Below are positions 1 through 9,509 of a stretch of 44,147 nucleotides of DNA, in pieces (position 1 is the first letter of the stretch; the number at the start of each line of letters is the position of its first letter). The notes under the pieces were generated by a model. That model worked only from the letters and a program-made list of their open reading frames with translations, was not told where the DNA came from and made no database searches. A program made the position numbers and the translations under genes. The stretch comes from CAZTJA01 sp964613745. GTDB taxonomy: Bacteria; Desulfobacterota; Desulfomonilia; Desulfomonilales; Desulfomonilaceae. Location: NCBI GenBank assembly GCA_964613745.1, contig CAZTJA010000013.1, forward strand, positions 1-44,147, written 5' to 3'.

Positions 1-241
1 CGGCTACATTCGGATAGCTCTGATCATAGATGCCGGGAACTGGAACCATCGGGTAAGATGTCCAATAAAAAGGTGCGACGGGAAAATGTGACATTCTCGC
101 CTGGAATGGACTTCCAGCGGGAAATACATAATTTACGCCGCCACCCGGTCCGATAGCTCCTTCAGGGACAACGAACTGTTGGGCCCAAACCGGAGCAACA
201 AAGAAAGCTGACGCTACGATAACTAAAAGTAGTTTTTTCAT
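1..241 (-). CDS. Small secreted protein, 3' end outside window (partial)
   Basis: The reading frame begins with ATG at 239-241 and stays open to the window edge, giving 80 visible residues. Residues 1-20 form a textbook Sec signal peptide: MKK, a hydrophobic core and a likely cut after APVWA, just before QQF. The mature part is rich in Pro, Gly, Phe, Trp and Tyr (for example FYWTSYPMVPVP) and shows no catalytic motif. It resembles in style, not in clear homology, the proline-rich secreted protein at 32561-32833. Function unknown; export to the periplasm or cell surface is the only supportable inference. The Shine-Dalgarno is weak (TTGAGAA, about 8 nt upstream). Confidence 0.75.
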   Translation of the reverse strand, partial: MKKLLLVIVASAFFVAPVWAQQFVVPEGAIGPGGGVNYVFPAGSPFQARMSHFPVAPFYWTSYPMVPVPGIYDQSYPNVA

Positions 242-308
242 TGTTCATTTCTCAAAATCGACTTTAAAACTCTGAACACACAGGATCACGGGATCGTAGA
301 AAAACGTC

Positions 309-338
309 ACGTTAGCAAATGTTACCATTCCTGGTCAA
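309..338 (-). promoter_or_regulatory. Possible sigma70-type promoter for the secreted-protein gene ending at 241
   Basis: On the minus strand TTGACC (333-338) is followed after 18 nt by TAACGT (309-314). The -35 is good and the -10 weak. It lies about 70 nt upstream of the start codon. Confidence 0.3.
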
Positions 339-398
339 AATACCCTACAAAATTTTATTAGTTCAAAGTTGCACTGAATTAACGGAGAACATGCTCGA

Positions 399-1775
399 TT
401 AGAAAAGCATGCCGCCTCCCATTGTGAGAGAGAATCCTGACGGATTGAAAGTAGTGCGGAATGAATCATTGCTGTAGCGCGTTGCAGTAAAATATGCATC
501 GTATCCGAGTTCAGACATGACAAACCATCTCTCTGCAGCTAACTCCAGCCCAATGGACGCGAACCCTCCGAAAGTCCACCATCTGCCATTCTGAATTTCC
601 TCGATTTGCTGCAAAATCCTATTTGCGGAAACAAGCAACTCACGAGTTGCGGCATTTGCATTATCTGCAGTCGCAAAAAGGGCCGAAGTACTAACCTTAT
701 AGGGAATGTAAGCCAGCAAGGGTCCGACTGAAGCGAAAAATCTGCCGAAGTCATTCCGTCGAATCCAAGGCCTCGCTCCTGCCCGAAGTTCATACATGGT
801 CACATCGAGATTCGACGTAACCTGCTGTGTCACGGACCCCAGGGATCCCTGAACTGCGCTGACGATAAAGGACCTAACTCCGGATGCAGGATCTATCTGG
901 TATAGAGCCTCAACTGGCTGGCCAGGGCCACCGATCGCGGTGGAAAGAAAGGGAGTCGGCATAGATGCGGCACTATTATTTGAACTAAACGTGAACCTGT
1001 CTACGACATTGAGAACACTACCTTCAAAGCTGTATGGGATTAAAGTTTCATGCTCCTTTTTGAAAGCAAATCTGGAGAGGCCCAAAAAGAGATCAAATGA
1101 ATCGGAATACTGATATCCAAACTCCAGATAGGGGGACCACATGTTTATGTCTTTTGTATTCTTCTCACTCTCCCCAGGAGTCATTGAAATTGTGCTGCCG
1201 ACGTTAAGCAATTGGAATGTCACACTGCCGACGTTACTGAAAATAGTTCCTGGCGGGACTCCCTGAGATGCTGGGTCTATGATACCGAAACTCCCAACGT
1301 TTTGAGGTAAAGGTGGGTTGTTGTTGTGACCTAGAAGACCTGATGCAGGCGTCCAGGCCGTATCTTGTAAAGTTGCGTTGGGATTGAATGGATTGATAAA
1401 TGATCCATTCCAATATGTCCAAACTTCGCCTGTGTAGTTTACCGGGCCGTCGGCTGTCGGTCCGAAAGGAACGAGTACGGTGGAAGTTACGGAAATGGGC
1501 TGCGGATCTGAGTTGAATTCGGCGGAAACTCTTCGCCATTTAGCTCCTAAGGTCACATGGTACTTTCCCGATCCGGTCGGTAAACATCCTGCAGATGTGA
1601 AGTATCCGAGACCCGGAATCCAAGGCGTAGGATTCGGAGAGCCTGGACTCGGACACGGACGTACTATCTGAGGTGGTGTGATTGGGCCCGGGGAAATCAT
1701 TTCTTGTGCTCCAACCATGGAAGCAAAACATGCATATACAAAAAGGATAATCAGTCCTCTGGCTCGATAACTCAT
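399..1775 (-). CDS. Outer-membrane beta-barrel-like protein with proline-rich N-terminus
   Basis: Predicted 458-residue exported protein. I start at the ATG at 1773-1775 because it is followed directly by a signal peptide (MSYRARGLIILF through SMVGAQ); the frame is open 20 codons further upstream, but that would put hydrophilic sequence ahead of the signal. The mature N-terminus is Pro/Gly-rich with two Cys (PCPSPG and AGCLPTG). The rest has alternating polar/hydrophobic strands, among them YLEFGYQYSDSFDLFLGLS, and the chain ends in ...GGGMLF. A terminal Phe is typical of outer-membrane barrels assembled by the BAM complex. This suggests a porin or pore-forming outer-membrane protein; the substrate cannot be told. 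The gene stands alone with its own leader. Confidence 0.7.
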   Translation of the reverse strand: MSYRARGLIILFVYACFASMVGAQEMISPGPITPPQIVRPCPSPGSPNPTPWIPGLGYFTSAGCLPTGSGKYHVTLGAKWRRVSAEFNSDPQPISVTSTVLVPFGPTADGPVNYTGEVWTYWNGSFINPFNPNATLQDTAWTPASGLLGHNNNPPLPQNVGSFGIIDPASQGVPPGTIFSNVGSVTFQLLNVGSTISMTPGESEKNTKDINMWSPYLEFGYQYSDSFDLFLGLSRFAFKKEHETLIPYSFEGSVLNVVDRFTFSSNNSAASMPTPFLSTAIGGPGQPVEALYQIDPASGVRSFIVSAVQGSLGSVTQQVTSNLDVTMYELRAGARPWIRRNDFGRFFASVGPLLAYIPYKVSTSALFATADNANAATRELLVSANRILQQIEEIQNGRWWTFGGFASIGLELAAERWFVMSELGYDAYFTATRYSNDSFRTTFNPSGFSLTMGGGMLF

Positions 1776-1835
1776 TTGCGTTCTCACTTTGATCAGGTGG
1801 TCGCAACAAAACTGCGACTTAACATCACTCGACAA

Positions 1836-2328
1836 GGCTGTTTTGTGATTTATAGCATACTCAAAAAAATTAGTAAATTGTATTAATTATATCGATAATC
1901 AAGAATTAACATTAAGTATTGGCTTCTTGGCTCAATTTGAAAGCCTTATTATTCCTGTTTCGAGTCATGTTTTCTCTGAGGCTTGGTCCTTGATCTTGTT
2001 GTTCATTTTTGCTTTGAAAAGCGCGTTATTCCTAATTCCCCCAGCCGCTGAACAGTGCCTTGCCATAGAAGCAGGTGGACTTACAAAGCCCCACTCTGAT
2101 GGATTTTTCAGTCAAACATCCGTTGCGATCCAATTCAATTGCATGACTGTTCAAAGTAGAAGAATCTGATCAGCCGCGCCGCTCGGAACAAAAACATTTA
2201 GACACGGTGGTATTAGACAAGTATATTTTGAGCCGGCATAGGTCTTAGTGGAATAGTCAATAAATTGGCCAACAAAGAGAAAGGCGGATTGCATCATCCA
2301 TTTCACACGCGGCAATAGCTTCCTGATT
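1836..2328. other. Intergenic gap of about 490 bp with no convincing gene
   Basis: This gap separates the leftward barrel gene from the rightward membrane-protein gene. Its left end is AT-rich and should carry the barrel gene's promoter. An 80-codon TTG-initiated frame (1927-2169) has no ribosome binding site, no domain and no protein-like composition. I saw no tRNA, terminator hairpin or repeat. Confidence 0.5.
1849..1857 (-). promoter_or_regulatory. Possible extended -10 promoter for the barrel gene
   Basis: The minus strand reads TGCTATAAA, an extended -10 (TGn plus TATAAA), about 75 nt upstream of the ATG at 1775. No clear -35 is visible. The leader holds a 6-bp hairpin, GTCGCA/TGCGAC (1800-1818). 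Confidence 0.35.
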
Positions 2329-3681
2329 TTGATCTTCTCAGTCCTGGTATTCGTGTTCTATTTGGTTTGGCACACTGGATATTCATTTACATTTTCAGAA
2401 TGCGAATTATGGCCCAATTACAACAGCCTAGCTCGATCGTTTGCCAAGGGTCAGTTGGAATTGGACCAAAGAGGTCAGGAAGACTATAGTCTTGTGAATG
2501 GAAAAGCCTATCTATACTCCGGTCCCGTTCCCGCTCTCATTCGCTTGCCCGTCACCCTGTATCGCCCGGAGGGGATTCCCACCGGCTTCATGATTGCCTG
2601 TTTTACTACAGGGACTGTCATCATATTTTATTTTTTAATGGGAATTCTGATAGAGGAAACACATCCACGTTCCGATGATTTCGTGCGAGCAGGTTTTCTC
2701 CTGTTTATGATATTTAACGGTATCACACTTTTCATTAACCTCGTGCCGTCGTTCCATCACGAGGCGATCAGTAGTGGAATGTTTTTTCTGATTAGCAGTG
2801 TTTACTTACTATTTAAAATTCAGAGCCAAGGTTTTAAAGCATCTTTTCATACGGCCTTTTTTTTGGGAATTTCAATCGTTTTGTGCCTTGGAAGTCGGCT
2901 CTCTTTTGCCCCCTCAGTAGCTTTCCTGTTATTAGTCACGGCAATCGGAATATTTCGATCGACAACAGAGAAGAGCGGCAATGCGCCTTTGGTTACCGCT
3001 GCAACGGTTTTTGGAGTTGTTTGTTTAGGGGCGGTTCTGCTCTTGGCTTACAATTATGCCCGCTACGGCTCTCCATTTGAAACCGGCATGCAATATCAAG
3101 CTTCGCATGTTTTTGGCGCCTACTTTCGTCAGGGTAATTACTTTCGGTACGACCACATACCTTACAATCTTTGGTCTTATTTTTTCAGACTGCCCATACT
3201 CAGTGGAGACTTCCCGTTTATCATTTTTCCTGTGTACATTATCAAGTCGGAGACGTTACTATATCTTCCTTATTATCTAATAAATGCAAATGAATTGGTG
3301 ATTTCGATTTTCTTTCTGATGCCCGTACTTTTGTTCGCGTTCTATCCATGCTTGATGAGGTTCATAGGTCATCAAGTTTTCCAGACAACAGCATATACAG
3401 TTCTGATGATTCTTGTTGTACTGCAGACCATTCCCGTTTCGGCAACCGTTGCTGCCACTGCCCGTTACTACTATGATTTTTTCCCGATCCTGAGTTTGGC
3501 TGCATTCTTAGGAGCTGTTCAATTCGGCCGACGCGGACCATTACAAGTCGTTTTGGTCGTTTCAGCAGTTCTCGCATCAACGGTTTTCAGCTTGGCGTTA
3601 CCGGTAAACGGAATTGCTTTTTACCATCACTTAATCGGGTATAGTTCACCGATGGGCTTGATGCTGGGCATTCTGAAGTAG
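2329..3681 (+). CDS. Polytopic membrane protein, possible GT-C-type glycosyltransferase
   Basis: About 450 residues, almost all hydrophobic, with roughly ten predicted membrane segments. An extracytoplasmic loop after the first segment carries ECELWPNYNSLARSF and YLYSGPVPALIRLP. That layout (first helix, long acidic/aromatic loop, then many helices) is what polyprenyl-phosphate-sugar-dependent GT-C enzymes look like, but I see no diagnostic motif, so this is inference. It is followed by a polyprenyl-phosphate-type GT2 enzyme and an AsnB homologue, which supports a role in surface glycan assembly. Start is uncertain: the first usable codon is a TTG at 2329, and the frame is open back to 2257 with no ATG or GTG. 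A short N-terminal extension is therefore possible. Confidence 0.7.
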   Translation: MIFSVLVFVFYLVWHTGYSFTFSECELWPNYNSLARSFAKGQLELDQRGQEDYSLVNGKAYLYSGPVPALIRLPVTLYRPEGIPTGFMIACFTTGTVIIFYFLMGILIEETHPRSDDFVRAGFLLFMIFNGITLFINLVPSFHHEAISSGMFFLISSVYLLFKIQSQGFKASFHTAFFLGISIVLCLGSRLSFAPSVAFLLLVTAIGIFRSTTEKSGNAPLVTAATVFGVVCLGAVLLLAYNYARYGSPFETGMQYQASHVFGAYFRQGNYFRYDHIPYNLWSYFFRLPILSGDFPFIIFPVYIIKSETLLYLPYYLINANELVISIFFLMPVLLFAFYPCLMRFIGHQVFQTTAYTVLMILVVLQTIPVSATVAATARYYYDFFPILSLAAFLGAVQFGRRGPLQVVLVVSAVLASTVFSLALPVNGIAFYHHLIGYSSPMGLMLGILK

Positions 3682-3743
3682 TTAGACATGCGGTTCACTT
3701 CCGGCGATGAAAACACTGGGACGGGGCATCGACAACGCAGGTT

Positions 3744-3772
3744 TTGACTATAGAGCGGAATGATGCTATTTC
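3744..3772 (+). promoter_or_regulatory. Predicted promoter for the GT2-asnB pair
   Basis: TTGACT (3744-3749), 17 nt, then TATTTC (3767-3772) preceded by TGC, giving an extended -10. Transcription would begin near 3779, about 60 nt before the preferred start at 3841. Confidence 0.45.
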
Positions 3773-3840
3773 CTTTCGCTTGAATACTCTATCAATTCAA
3801 TCAAGCCTTAATGCTGCAATCATTTGAGGACGTTCTTCAT

Positions 3841-4722
3841 ATGACACCCGGATCACAGGAAAGCACCAAAATTACAATCGTAATACCTGCATTTAATGAA
3901 GAAAACACAATTGCCTCAGTTGTAAATGCTGCTCGAAAAGCAGTTCCGGAAGCTGAAATTCTGGTAATTAACGACGGTTCAACTGACCTAACCGGCATAA
4001 GGGCAATGGAATCAGGTGCCAGTGTACTTTCTCACCCACTGAACAAAGGAAATGGAGCTTCCGTCAAAACGGCTCTAAGAAACATATCCGGGGGAATTGT
4101 TGCGATCTTAGACGGTGACGGACAACATGACGCAGGTCAATTACCGGCAATGATTTCAAAAATGTCTGAATATGATTTGATCGTAGGAACTCGAGCTTTT
4201 TCCCAAGGAGAAGGATCGGTACTGCGAAATTCAGGAAATGTGTTTTTGCGGCATCTTGCATCGTTTCTGGCGGAACAGACTATTCCTGATCTTACAAGCG
4301 GCTTCAGGTGCTTCAAACATGGTATTGCGCTCAAGTTTCTGCATCTCTACCCGAATGGCTATTCGTTTCCTTCTACAAGCACCCTGAGCTTCATCATGGC
4401 GGGCTACAATGTCGGATTTTTACCGATTCAGGTGCGTCCTCGTCCTGCACATACCAATAGCAAGCTAAAACCGTTCAGAGATGGGTTCCGATTTTTGACT
4501 TTTATTCTCCGAATAATTACTCTTGCAAATCCAAACAAAATCTTTTTTCCCGCAGGTCTTTTCCTGCTTCTTTGCGGCATACTTTTGACCATACGTAATC
4601 TTGTATTATTTGCTCAATTTTCCGGTGGCACTGTTCTATTCCTGGCCGGTGGAATAAATGTAATTTTCTTTGGTCTCATACTGGATCAATTTGCTGCCAT
4701 TCGTTTGCGGGAAAGAGATTAA
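3841..4722 (+). CDS. Membrane-anchored family-2 glycosyltransferase (polyprenyl-phosphate type)
   Basis: 293 residues from the ATG at 3841, chosen because GAGGA lies 10 nt upstream; the ATG at 3811 has no such site. The N-terminal GT-A domain shows IVIPAFNEE, VINDGSTD and the metal-binding DGDGQH motif, the hallmarks of DPM1/GtrB/ArnC-like enzymes. Two hydrophobic helices close the chain (FFPAGLFLLLCGILL and GTVLFLAGGINVIFF). Enzymes of this type transfer a sugar from a nucleotide donor to a polyprenyl-phosphate carrier at the inner membrane, and a GT-C partner then uses the lipid-linked sugar. The preceding polytopic protein could be that partner. The asnB homologue follows after 20 nt, so the two are probably co-transcribed. 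Confidence 0.85.
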   Translation: MTPGSQESTKITIVIPAFNEENTIASVVNAARKAVPEAEILVINDGSTDLTGIRAMESGASVLSHPLNKGNGASVKTALRNISGGIVAILDGDGQHDAGQLPAMISKMSEYDLIVGTRAFSQGEGSVLRNSGNVFLRHLASFLAEQTIPDLTSGFRCFKHGIALKFLHLYPNGYSFPSTSTLSFIMAGYNVGFLPIQVRPRPAHTNSKLKPFRDGFRFLTFILRIITLANPNKIFFPAGLFLLLCGILLTIRNLVLFAQFSGGTVLFLAGGINVIFFGLILDQFAAIRLRERD

Positions 4723-4742
4723 CGCTTACAAGGAGTCGAACA

Positions 4743-6632
4743 GTGTGCGGCATTTGTGGAATGTATTTGTTCGATTCCGACAATCCCGTCGATCCAATAT
4801 TGCTGGAAAGGATGAATAGCACCCTAGCTCATCGTGGACCCGACGACGAAGGGTACTACATCAACAAGAATGTCGGGTTAGCCATGCGCCGACTGAGCAT
4901 CATCGATTTGCCCAGTGGCCGGCAACCTATCACCAACGAAGATGGTAACATCGTAATTGTTTTCAACGGAGAAATTTACAATTATTTAGAGCTGCGGTCT
5001 GATCTTGTTTCTCGTGGGCATTCATTCCGAACCCGATCCGACACGGAAGTGATCGTCCATTTGTACGAGGAGTATGGCTCCCAATGCGTTCAGTTTCTAA
5101 ACGGAATGTTTGCGTTCGCTATCTGGGATGGACGAAATCAAGAAATTTTAATAGCACGCGACCGTTTCGGCATTAAACCGCTACACTACACCATCATACC
5201 CGGACTTGGTTTTTTTTTCGGCAGTGAAATTAAGGCTGTGCTTGAAGCTCCTGTTCCAAGGCAGCCCGACTTGCAAGCGATCTATGATTACTTGTCACTC
5301 ATGTACGTTCCTACACCCTCCACTGCGTATAAGAACATATACAAACTCCCACCGGCCACAACTCTCAAGCTCAAAGGAAATTCTTGTGATCTGCAACAAT
5401 ATTGGGACATTCCGCTGCCGAACAAAGGAGAAGAAACCGCAGACGGAAATTATCTTTCAGATCTCACCGAAAGCATACAAGCCGCGATCAAAAGACACAT
5501 GATTGCCGATGTACAAGTTGGAGCATTCCTCAGCGGCGGCCTCGATTCCACCACCGTCGCAGCCATTATGTCCAAAAAGTTGGATGTGCCGCTTCAAACG
5601 TTCACAATTGGTTTTCAACACGCTTCTTACGATGAAGCGCCTGATGCCGGGCTCGTATCGCAAATTCTTAATACCGGACACATTGAGGAATATTTAGAAA
5701 ACCCTTTGTCCGTGGGCAACATTGATGACGTGCTTTCAGGTTTTGACGAACCTTTTGCCGATTATTCCGCCATTCCAACTTATGCGGTGGCTAAACTTGC
5801 TCGGAAATACGTTAAAGTGGTTTTGACCGGCGATGGCGGTGATGAGATATTCGCAGGGTATCCAACCCATACTGCCTTTCGTGTTTCTCAGATATTTCGA
5901 TTGATTCCGGAAATTATACGGTCGCGTATAGTCAAACCATTGATCCTGAGATTGCCCACCTCCTTTGACCGTGTCAGCTTCGATTACAAAGCCAAGCGAT
6001 TCGTTACGGGGGTCGATTTGCCCTGGCAGCAGGGGCACTTCTGGTGGAAGGTGATTTTTAATGAAAACCAAAAGAAGGAATTGTTGAAACCCATTCCACT
6101 CCGAGATCTTAGCGATACCTATCGCATTTTTGACCAATATTTTGGTCGAGCGTCTCACGCGGATGAACTTAATCAACTCCTATACGTTGATGCGAAAACG
6201 TTTCTGCTGGACGATAATCTCGTGAAAGTCGATCGAATGACCATGGCAAATTCGATTGAAGCGAGAGTTCCTTTCCTGGATTACCGTTTGGCCGAACAGG
6301 TGGCATTACTCCCGCCAAAACTGAAGTCATCCGGATTGACAACAAAAAAATTGCTCCGATCAGCGACAAAATCACTGCTTCCGAAAGCAATTAGAAAAGG
6401 CAAGAAAAGGGGGTTTACGCCGCCATTACCCCATTGGATCAACAATGAATTAAAGGATTACGTAGCCGGGAAATTTTCATCCGTAAATCTGGAAAAGGTG
6501 GGCATTCTCGATAAGAAATATTGTAATAACCTACTGGCTCAACATCTTTCAGGCCAAAAGGACAATAATCGAGAAATCTGGACTCTGGTGGCTTTGATCA
6601 ATTGGACGAACAAGTTTAACGTGAGTTTCTAG
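4743..6632 (+). CDS. asnB: Asparagine synthetase B-like glutamine amidotransferase
   Basis: 629 residues. Start is GTG at 4743, preceded by AAGGAG about 8 nt upstream; it places Cys2 (CGICGMY) at the N-terminus after Met removal, as needed for the Ntn-type glutaminase nucleophile. The glutaminase half carries LAHRGPDD, RLSIID and VFNGEIYN. The synthetase half carries the PP-loop SGGLDST near residue 265 and a GDGGDEIFAGY motif. The family makes asparagine from aspartate, ATP and glutamine. Many paralogues of about 630 residues sit in exopolysaccharide loci and amidate sugars or other acceptors. The position behind two glycan-type genes makes that a real alternative to housekeeping asparagine synthesis. 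It ends 13 bp from the converging carrier-HEAT gene. Confidence 0.9.
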   Translation: MCGICGMYLFDSDNPVDPILLERMNSTLAHRGPDDEGYYINKNVGLAMRRLSIIDLPSGRQPITNEDGNIVIVFNGEIYNYLELRSDLVSRGHSFRTRSDTEVIVHLYEEYGSQCVQFLNGMFAFAIWDGRNQEILIARDRFGIKPLHYTIIPGLGFFFGSEIKAVLEAPVPRQPDLQAIYDYLSLMYVPTPSTAYKNIYKLPPATTLKLKGNSCDLQQYWDIPLPNKGEETADGNYLSDLTESIQAAIKRHMIADVQVGAFLSGGLDSTTVAAIMSKKLDVPLQTFTIGFQHASYDEAPDAGLVSQILNTGHIEEYLENPLSVGNIDDVLSGFDEPFADYSAIPTYAVAKLARKYVKVVLTGDGGDEIFAGYPTHTAFRVSQIFRLIPEIIRSRIVKPLILRLPTSFDRVSFDYKAKRFVTGVDLPWQQGHFWWKVIFNENQKKELLKPIPLRDLSDTYRIFDQYFGRASHADELNQLLYVDAKTFLLDDNLVKVDRMTMANSIEARVPFLDYRLAEQVALLPPKLKSSGLTTKKLLRSATKSLLPKAIRKGKKRGFTPPLPHWINNELKDYVAGKFSSVNLEKVGILDKKYCNNLLAQHLSGQKDNNREIWTLVALINWTNKFNVSF

Positions 6633-6645
6633 CCATTTGGATCTT

Positions 6646-9303
6646 CTAATACGCTCTTTGTCTGAGCTTCATAGTGAAGAAACGACACAGATTTATGCCT
6701 ATTTGCGGGTAGATTCTCATGATCTCTTGGAATTGATGATGTCTCAGCACGTAGGCTTTCGTGTTTTCAACAGCAACACAAGTTGCGTTCGGTGCCATTC
6801 TTGTAAATAAACTTAATTCCCCAAGGAATGATCCTTCTCCGATAGTCACCTTTTCCTTTTCATCAGGAGTGCCGTAACCTTCAAAAATCCGGATTTTTCC
6901 ATCAATCACCAAGTATATCGATGAGTTCTCCTCGCCTTCCTTAATCATGACATCCCCTGGAGAAAAATGCTCCACATTGACGACTGAAGCGATTGCATGC
7001 AACTCGCGGATCCCCATCCCTTCGAATATGGTGAAGGTTCTTAATTTGTTTATGCGATCAATTATATCCGGCATTTGAGCTACCTCATTCAGATTTCTTT
7101 TCAGTGCATATTCCGCCGATTCGCGCACAAAAGGCCTCGCGTCATTTAACTTCAGTTCCAGTATTGGGACAAAACTTTCACCCATCGTTTGCTCCCCGAT
7201 CAAATAGAGCGTGAGCATTCGGGTGACCGGATCCTCTGAATCAGCCAAAAAGTTCAATAGGCGTTCGGGTGTCACATTTCGCACGAGCGGAAACAGTTTT
7301 TTCCCATCTTCGATCTTTTCATCCAATGGAACGTCTTCTATTAACGGTATGAGATAAGGGCCGAGTTCTTTTTGGATTGAATTCTCGATCAATTCTACCG
7401 CTATGGATGCAGTTTCTGATTTTAGCGCCTGATACATCAGTCTCATGTCTGCATGATATACCCATAGGGCATAGAAAATGAGGCTTAAAATCTCCTCATT
7501 AGATTCGATAAGGTGCTTCTTTAGCAGCTCATTAGCCGAAGTTTCTGCAACATCCTGCAAGCCCCTGTATGCAATTAAATTGCTGTAGGCAATACAAAGT
7601 TCTTTTCCCAAAAAGGGAATGATCTCAAAGTTGTGAAGACCGGACAATCTTATCACTTCAAGGATTGCTTGCTTTGTCCTGGGCGGACATTCAATAAGAG
7701 ACACTTCGAGGAAAGGTAGGATTTGTTCTCCAAAACTTATGAGTGCCTCTATAGCTGATTTTCTAACATCCTCGTCGGTGTCCTCCAGCATTCTTACGAG
7801 GGTTGCAACTGCGCGAATATCCTTGGTAGTAGCTATTGTTGTCGCTGCTTCCATCCTGATGGTGGAATTTTCGTCACTCAGCATCTTAAGGACTGCATCC
7901 GGCGGAATAGTCTGTTCAGCTTTCTTATCCGGAGATACGGATGCGAAAGGTCTATCCTCCAATCCCACCGGAACGAGCTCCAATGCCGCAGGACTGCTGT
8001 CTACCGCTCTGACTGATTCCACCTGATCAAAGTCTATTTGCTTCTCGACAATAACCTGCTTGAGTATGCGCTTATAATGTTTTCTGAAAATGAAGGTCTC
8101 TAATAGCCAGTAAGCCGAAAGAACGATGCCAATGATAGACAAGTCTTGAGGCGTTACCACCGGTTTTAGGGCAATCATCAAGAGAGAACCCGTAAGCATG
8201 CCGACCTTGAGAACGGTTCCTCGAATAAAAGTTCTACTCCATGGAATCAGATCCGAAGGCAAGATACTGTAGAGAATCTTGTTTACCGGCCCGGCAATAG
8301 CTCTTTGAATTAAAATAGCAGTAAATTGGCCGTAACATGCCACATAAATGTTGAAGAAAGCAGTCAAGGATCCGAACATAATGCTGAAATTCAGGGGTTG
8401 CACTATAGAGGAATTGGTAAGTCCTATAGAGGAGTAGATTCTCCCCACAAAGAATAACAGCAAGAAGGTAATGAATGTTGTTAATCCTCTAAATATACTG
8501 AGAAATGATATGAGTCCCTGCTCCGATGTGAAAGTGTGGGATGCAATCACATTGAATTGAAAAAAGAAGATCGGTAACAAGATGTTCGGAATCAGCCCGG
8601 TGATTATGAGGTATCTGACCATCGGGTATTGCTTCATCAAACCGGGTACTTCGTAGAGTTTGATGGTTTTCCCGGATTTCGATGCAGCCGTTTTGGGCCG
8701 TGCTCGCGTGAATAACTTAGCCCCGGTTTTGAACAAGAAAATTGAAAGTAGTAAACAAAAAGTTCCAAAAAATATAAGAATTTGGTCTTCACCAAAGGCC
8801 AGAGTAAATGGTTTTGTGATGAAGCTTCCGATGGTGGTTCCCAAAACTTGAGCCGCAGTTACTAACGGGAAAATTCTCTTGCCCTGTCTCGGATCAAAGA
8901 GATCCCCGGCCATGTTCCAGAGATAAACCAAAAGTATGGAATCAAGTAAGTTCAGCAATTGATAAAGTATTGGATAAGCTAGAGAAACCCCCTCCTTGAC
9001 CATGAGAAACAGACCGAACGTACTCAAGGCATATATCGATAAAAAACCGGCCAACAAATCATTATCAATAAATTTCCGACTCAGACGATCGACAACTCCA
9101 AGCACAACAAAAGTGAGCAGGGCATTGAGAACGAGCATTTGAGGGATGTATTCAGCTCCAAACCGCTTGAGAAATGCAGCATCAACATAGTTTCTGAATA
9201 CGGCCAAAATGAAAAAGATTGTGAAGAATACGGCGGATAACCAAATGAATCTGGAGGTCTCATGGCTGTATACTTTTAGTTTCTTCTCGAGGAAGTTGTT
9301 CAT
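6646..9303 (-). CDS. Nucleotide-carrier-like membrane protein fused to HEAT repeats and a cyclic-nucleotide-binding domain
   Basis: 885 residues in three parts. Residues 1 to about 415 hold some 12 membrane helices in a pattern like the ATP/ADP antiporter (NTT/Npt) branch of the major facilitator superfamily. Residues about 465-740 hold HEAT-like helical pairs (AVATLVRMLEDTDEDVRKSA; VPILELKLNDARPFVRESA). Residues about 757-885 form a cNMP-binding domain with FSPGDVMIKEGEE and FLGELSLF. The phosphate-binding cassette reads LGEL...APNATC, so the Arg that usually contacts the cyclic phosphate is Asn; ligand binding may be lost or altered. Such fusions suggest a transporter, or transport-derived scaffold, gated by a cytosolic sensor; the substrate is unknown. 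ATG at 9303; single-gene unit. Confidence 0.75.
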   Translation of the reverse strand: MNNFLEKKLKVYSHETSRFIWLSAVFFTIFFILAVFRNYVDAAFLKRFGAEYIPQMLVLNALLTFVVLGVVDRLSRKFIDNDLLAGFLSIYALSTFGLFLMVKEGVSLAYPILYQLLNLLDSILLVYLWNMAGDLFDPRQGKRIFPLVTAAQVLGTTIGSFITKPFTLAFGEDQILIFFGTFCLLLSIFLFKTGAKLFTRARPKTAASKSGKTIKLYEVPGLMKQYPMVRYLIITGLIPNILLPIFFFQFNVIASHTFTSEQGLISFLSIFRGLTTFITFLLLFFVGRIYSSIGLTNSSIVQPLNFSIMFGSLTAFFNIYVACYGQFTAILIQRAIAGPVNKILYSILPSDLIPWSRTFIRGTVLKVGMLTGSLLMIALKPVVTPQDLSIIGIVLSAYWLLETFIFRKHYKRILKQVIVEKQIDFDQVESVRAVDSSPAALELVPVGLEDRPFASVSPDKKAEQTIPPDAVLKMLSDENSTIRMEAATTIATTKDIRAVATLVRMLEDTDEDVRKSAIEALISFGEQILPFLEVSLIECPPRTKQAILEVIRLSGLHNFEIIPFLGKELCIAYSNLIAYRGLQDVAETSANELLKKHLIESNEEILSLIFYALWVYHADMRLMYQALKSETASIAVELIENSIQKELGPYLIPLIEDVPLDEKIEDGKKLFPLVRNVTPERLLNFLADSEDPVTRMLTLYLIGEQTMGESFVPILELKLNDARPFVRESAEYALKRNLNEVAQMPDIIDRINKLRTFTIFEGMGIRELHAIASVVNVEHFSPGDVMIKEGEENSSIYLVIDGKIRIFEGYGTPDEKEKVTIGEGSFLGELSLFTRMAPNATCVAVENTKAYVLRHHQFQEIMRIYPQIGINLCRFFTMKLRQRAY

Positions 9304-9417
9304 GGAAGTTCCGTTTCGCAGGGGTTACAAGAAGGTGGGAGGATTATAGGGCAAACGATTGCAGCTGAGCAATAAAAGACTTCCGAGCCATCCAAATTAA
9401 TCACCCGTACACGGTAT

Positions 9418-9446
9418 TTGAAATTAAGGACGGCGGCTGCTAAAAT
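9418..9446 (+). promoter_or_regulatory. Strong predicted sigma70-type promoter for the zinc-ribbon gene at 9510
   Basis: TTGAAA (9418-9423), 17 nt, TAAAAT (9441-9446). Transcription would begin near 9453, leaving a leader of about 57 nt. Confidence 0.6.
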
Positions 9447-9509
9447 CTGACCCATAGGTCTATGAATTAAACGGAATGCCGGCTACACAATTGAGAAAAG
9501 GATAGCGGA

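Noticed and set aside
1927..2169. 80-codon plus-strand frame in the large gap
   Set aside because: TTG start without ribosome binding site, no domain, and a hydrophobic-to-random composition that does not look like a conserved protein.
5736..6176. 146-codon minus-strand frame opposite asnB
   Set aside because: Antisense shadow; asnB is intact through this stretch.
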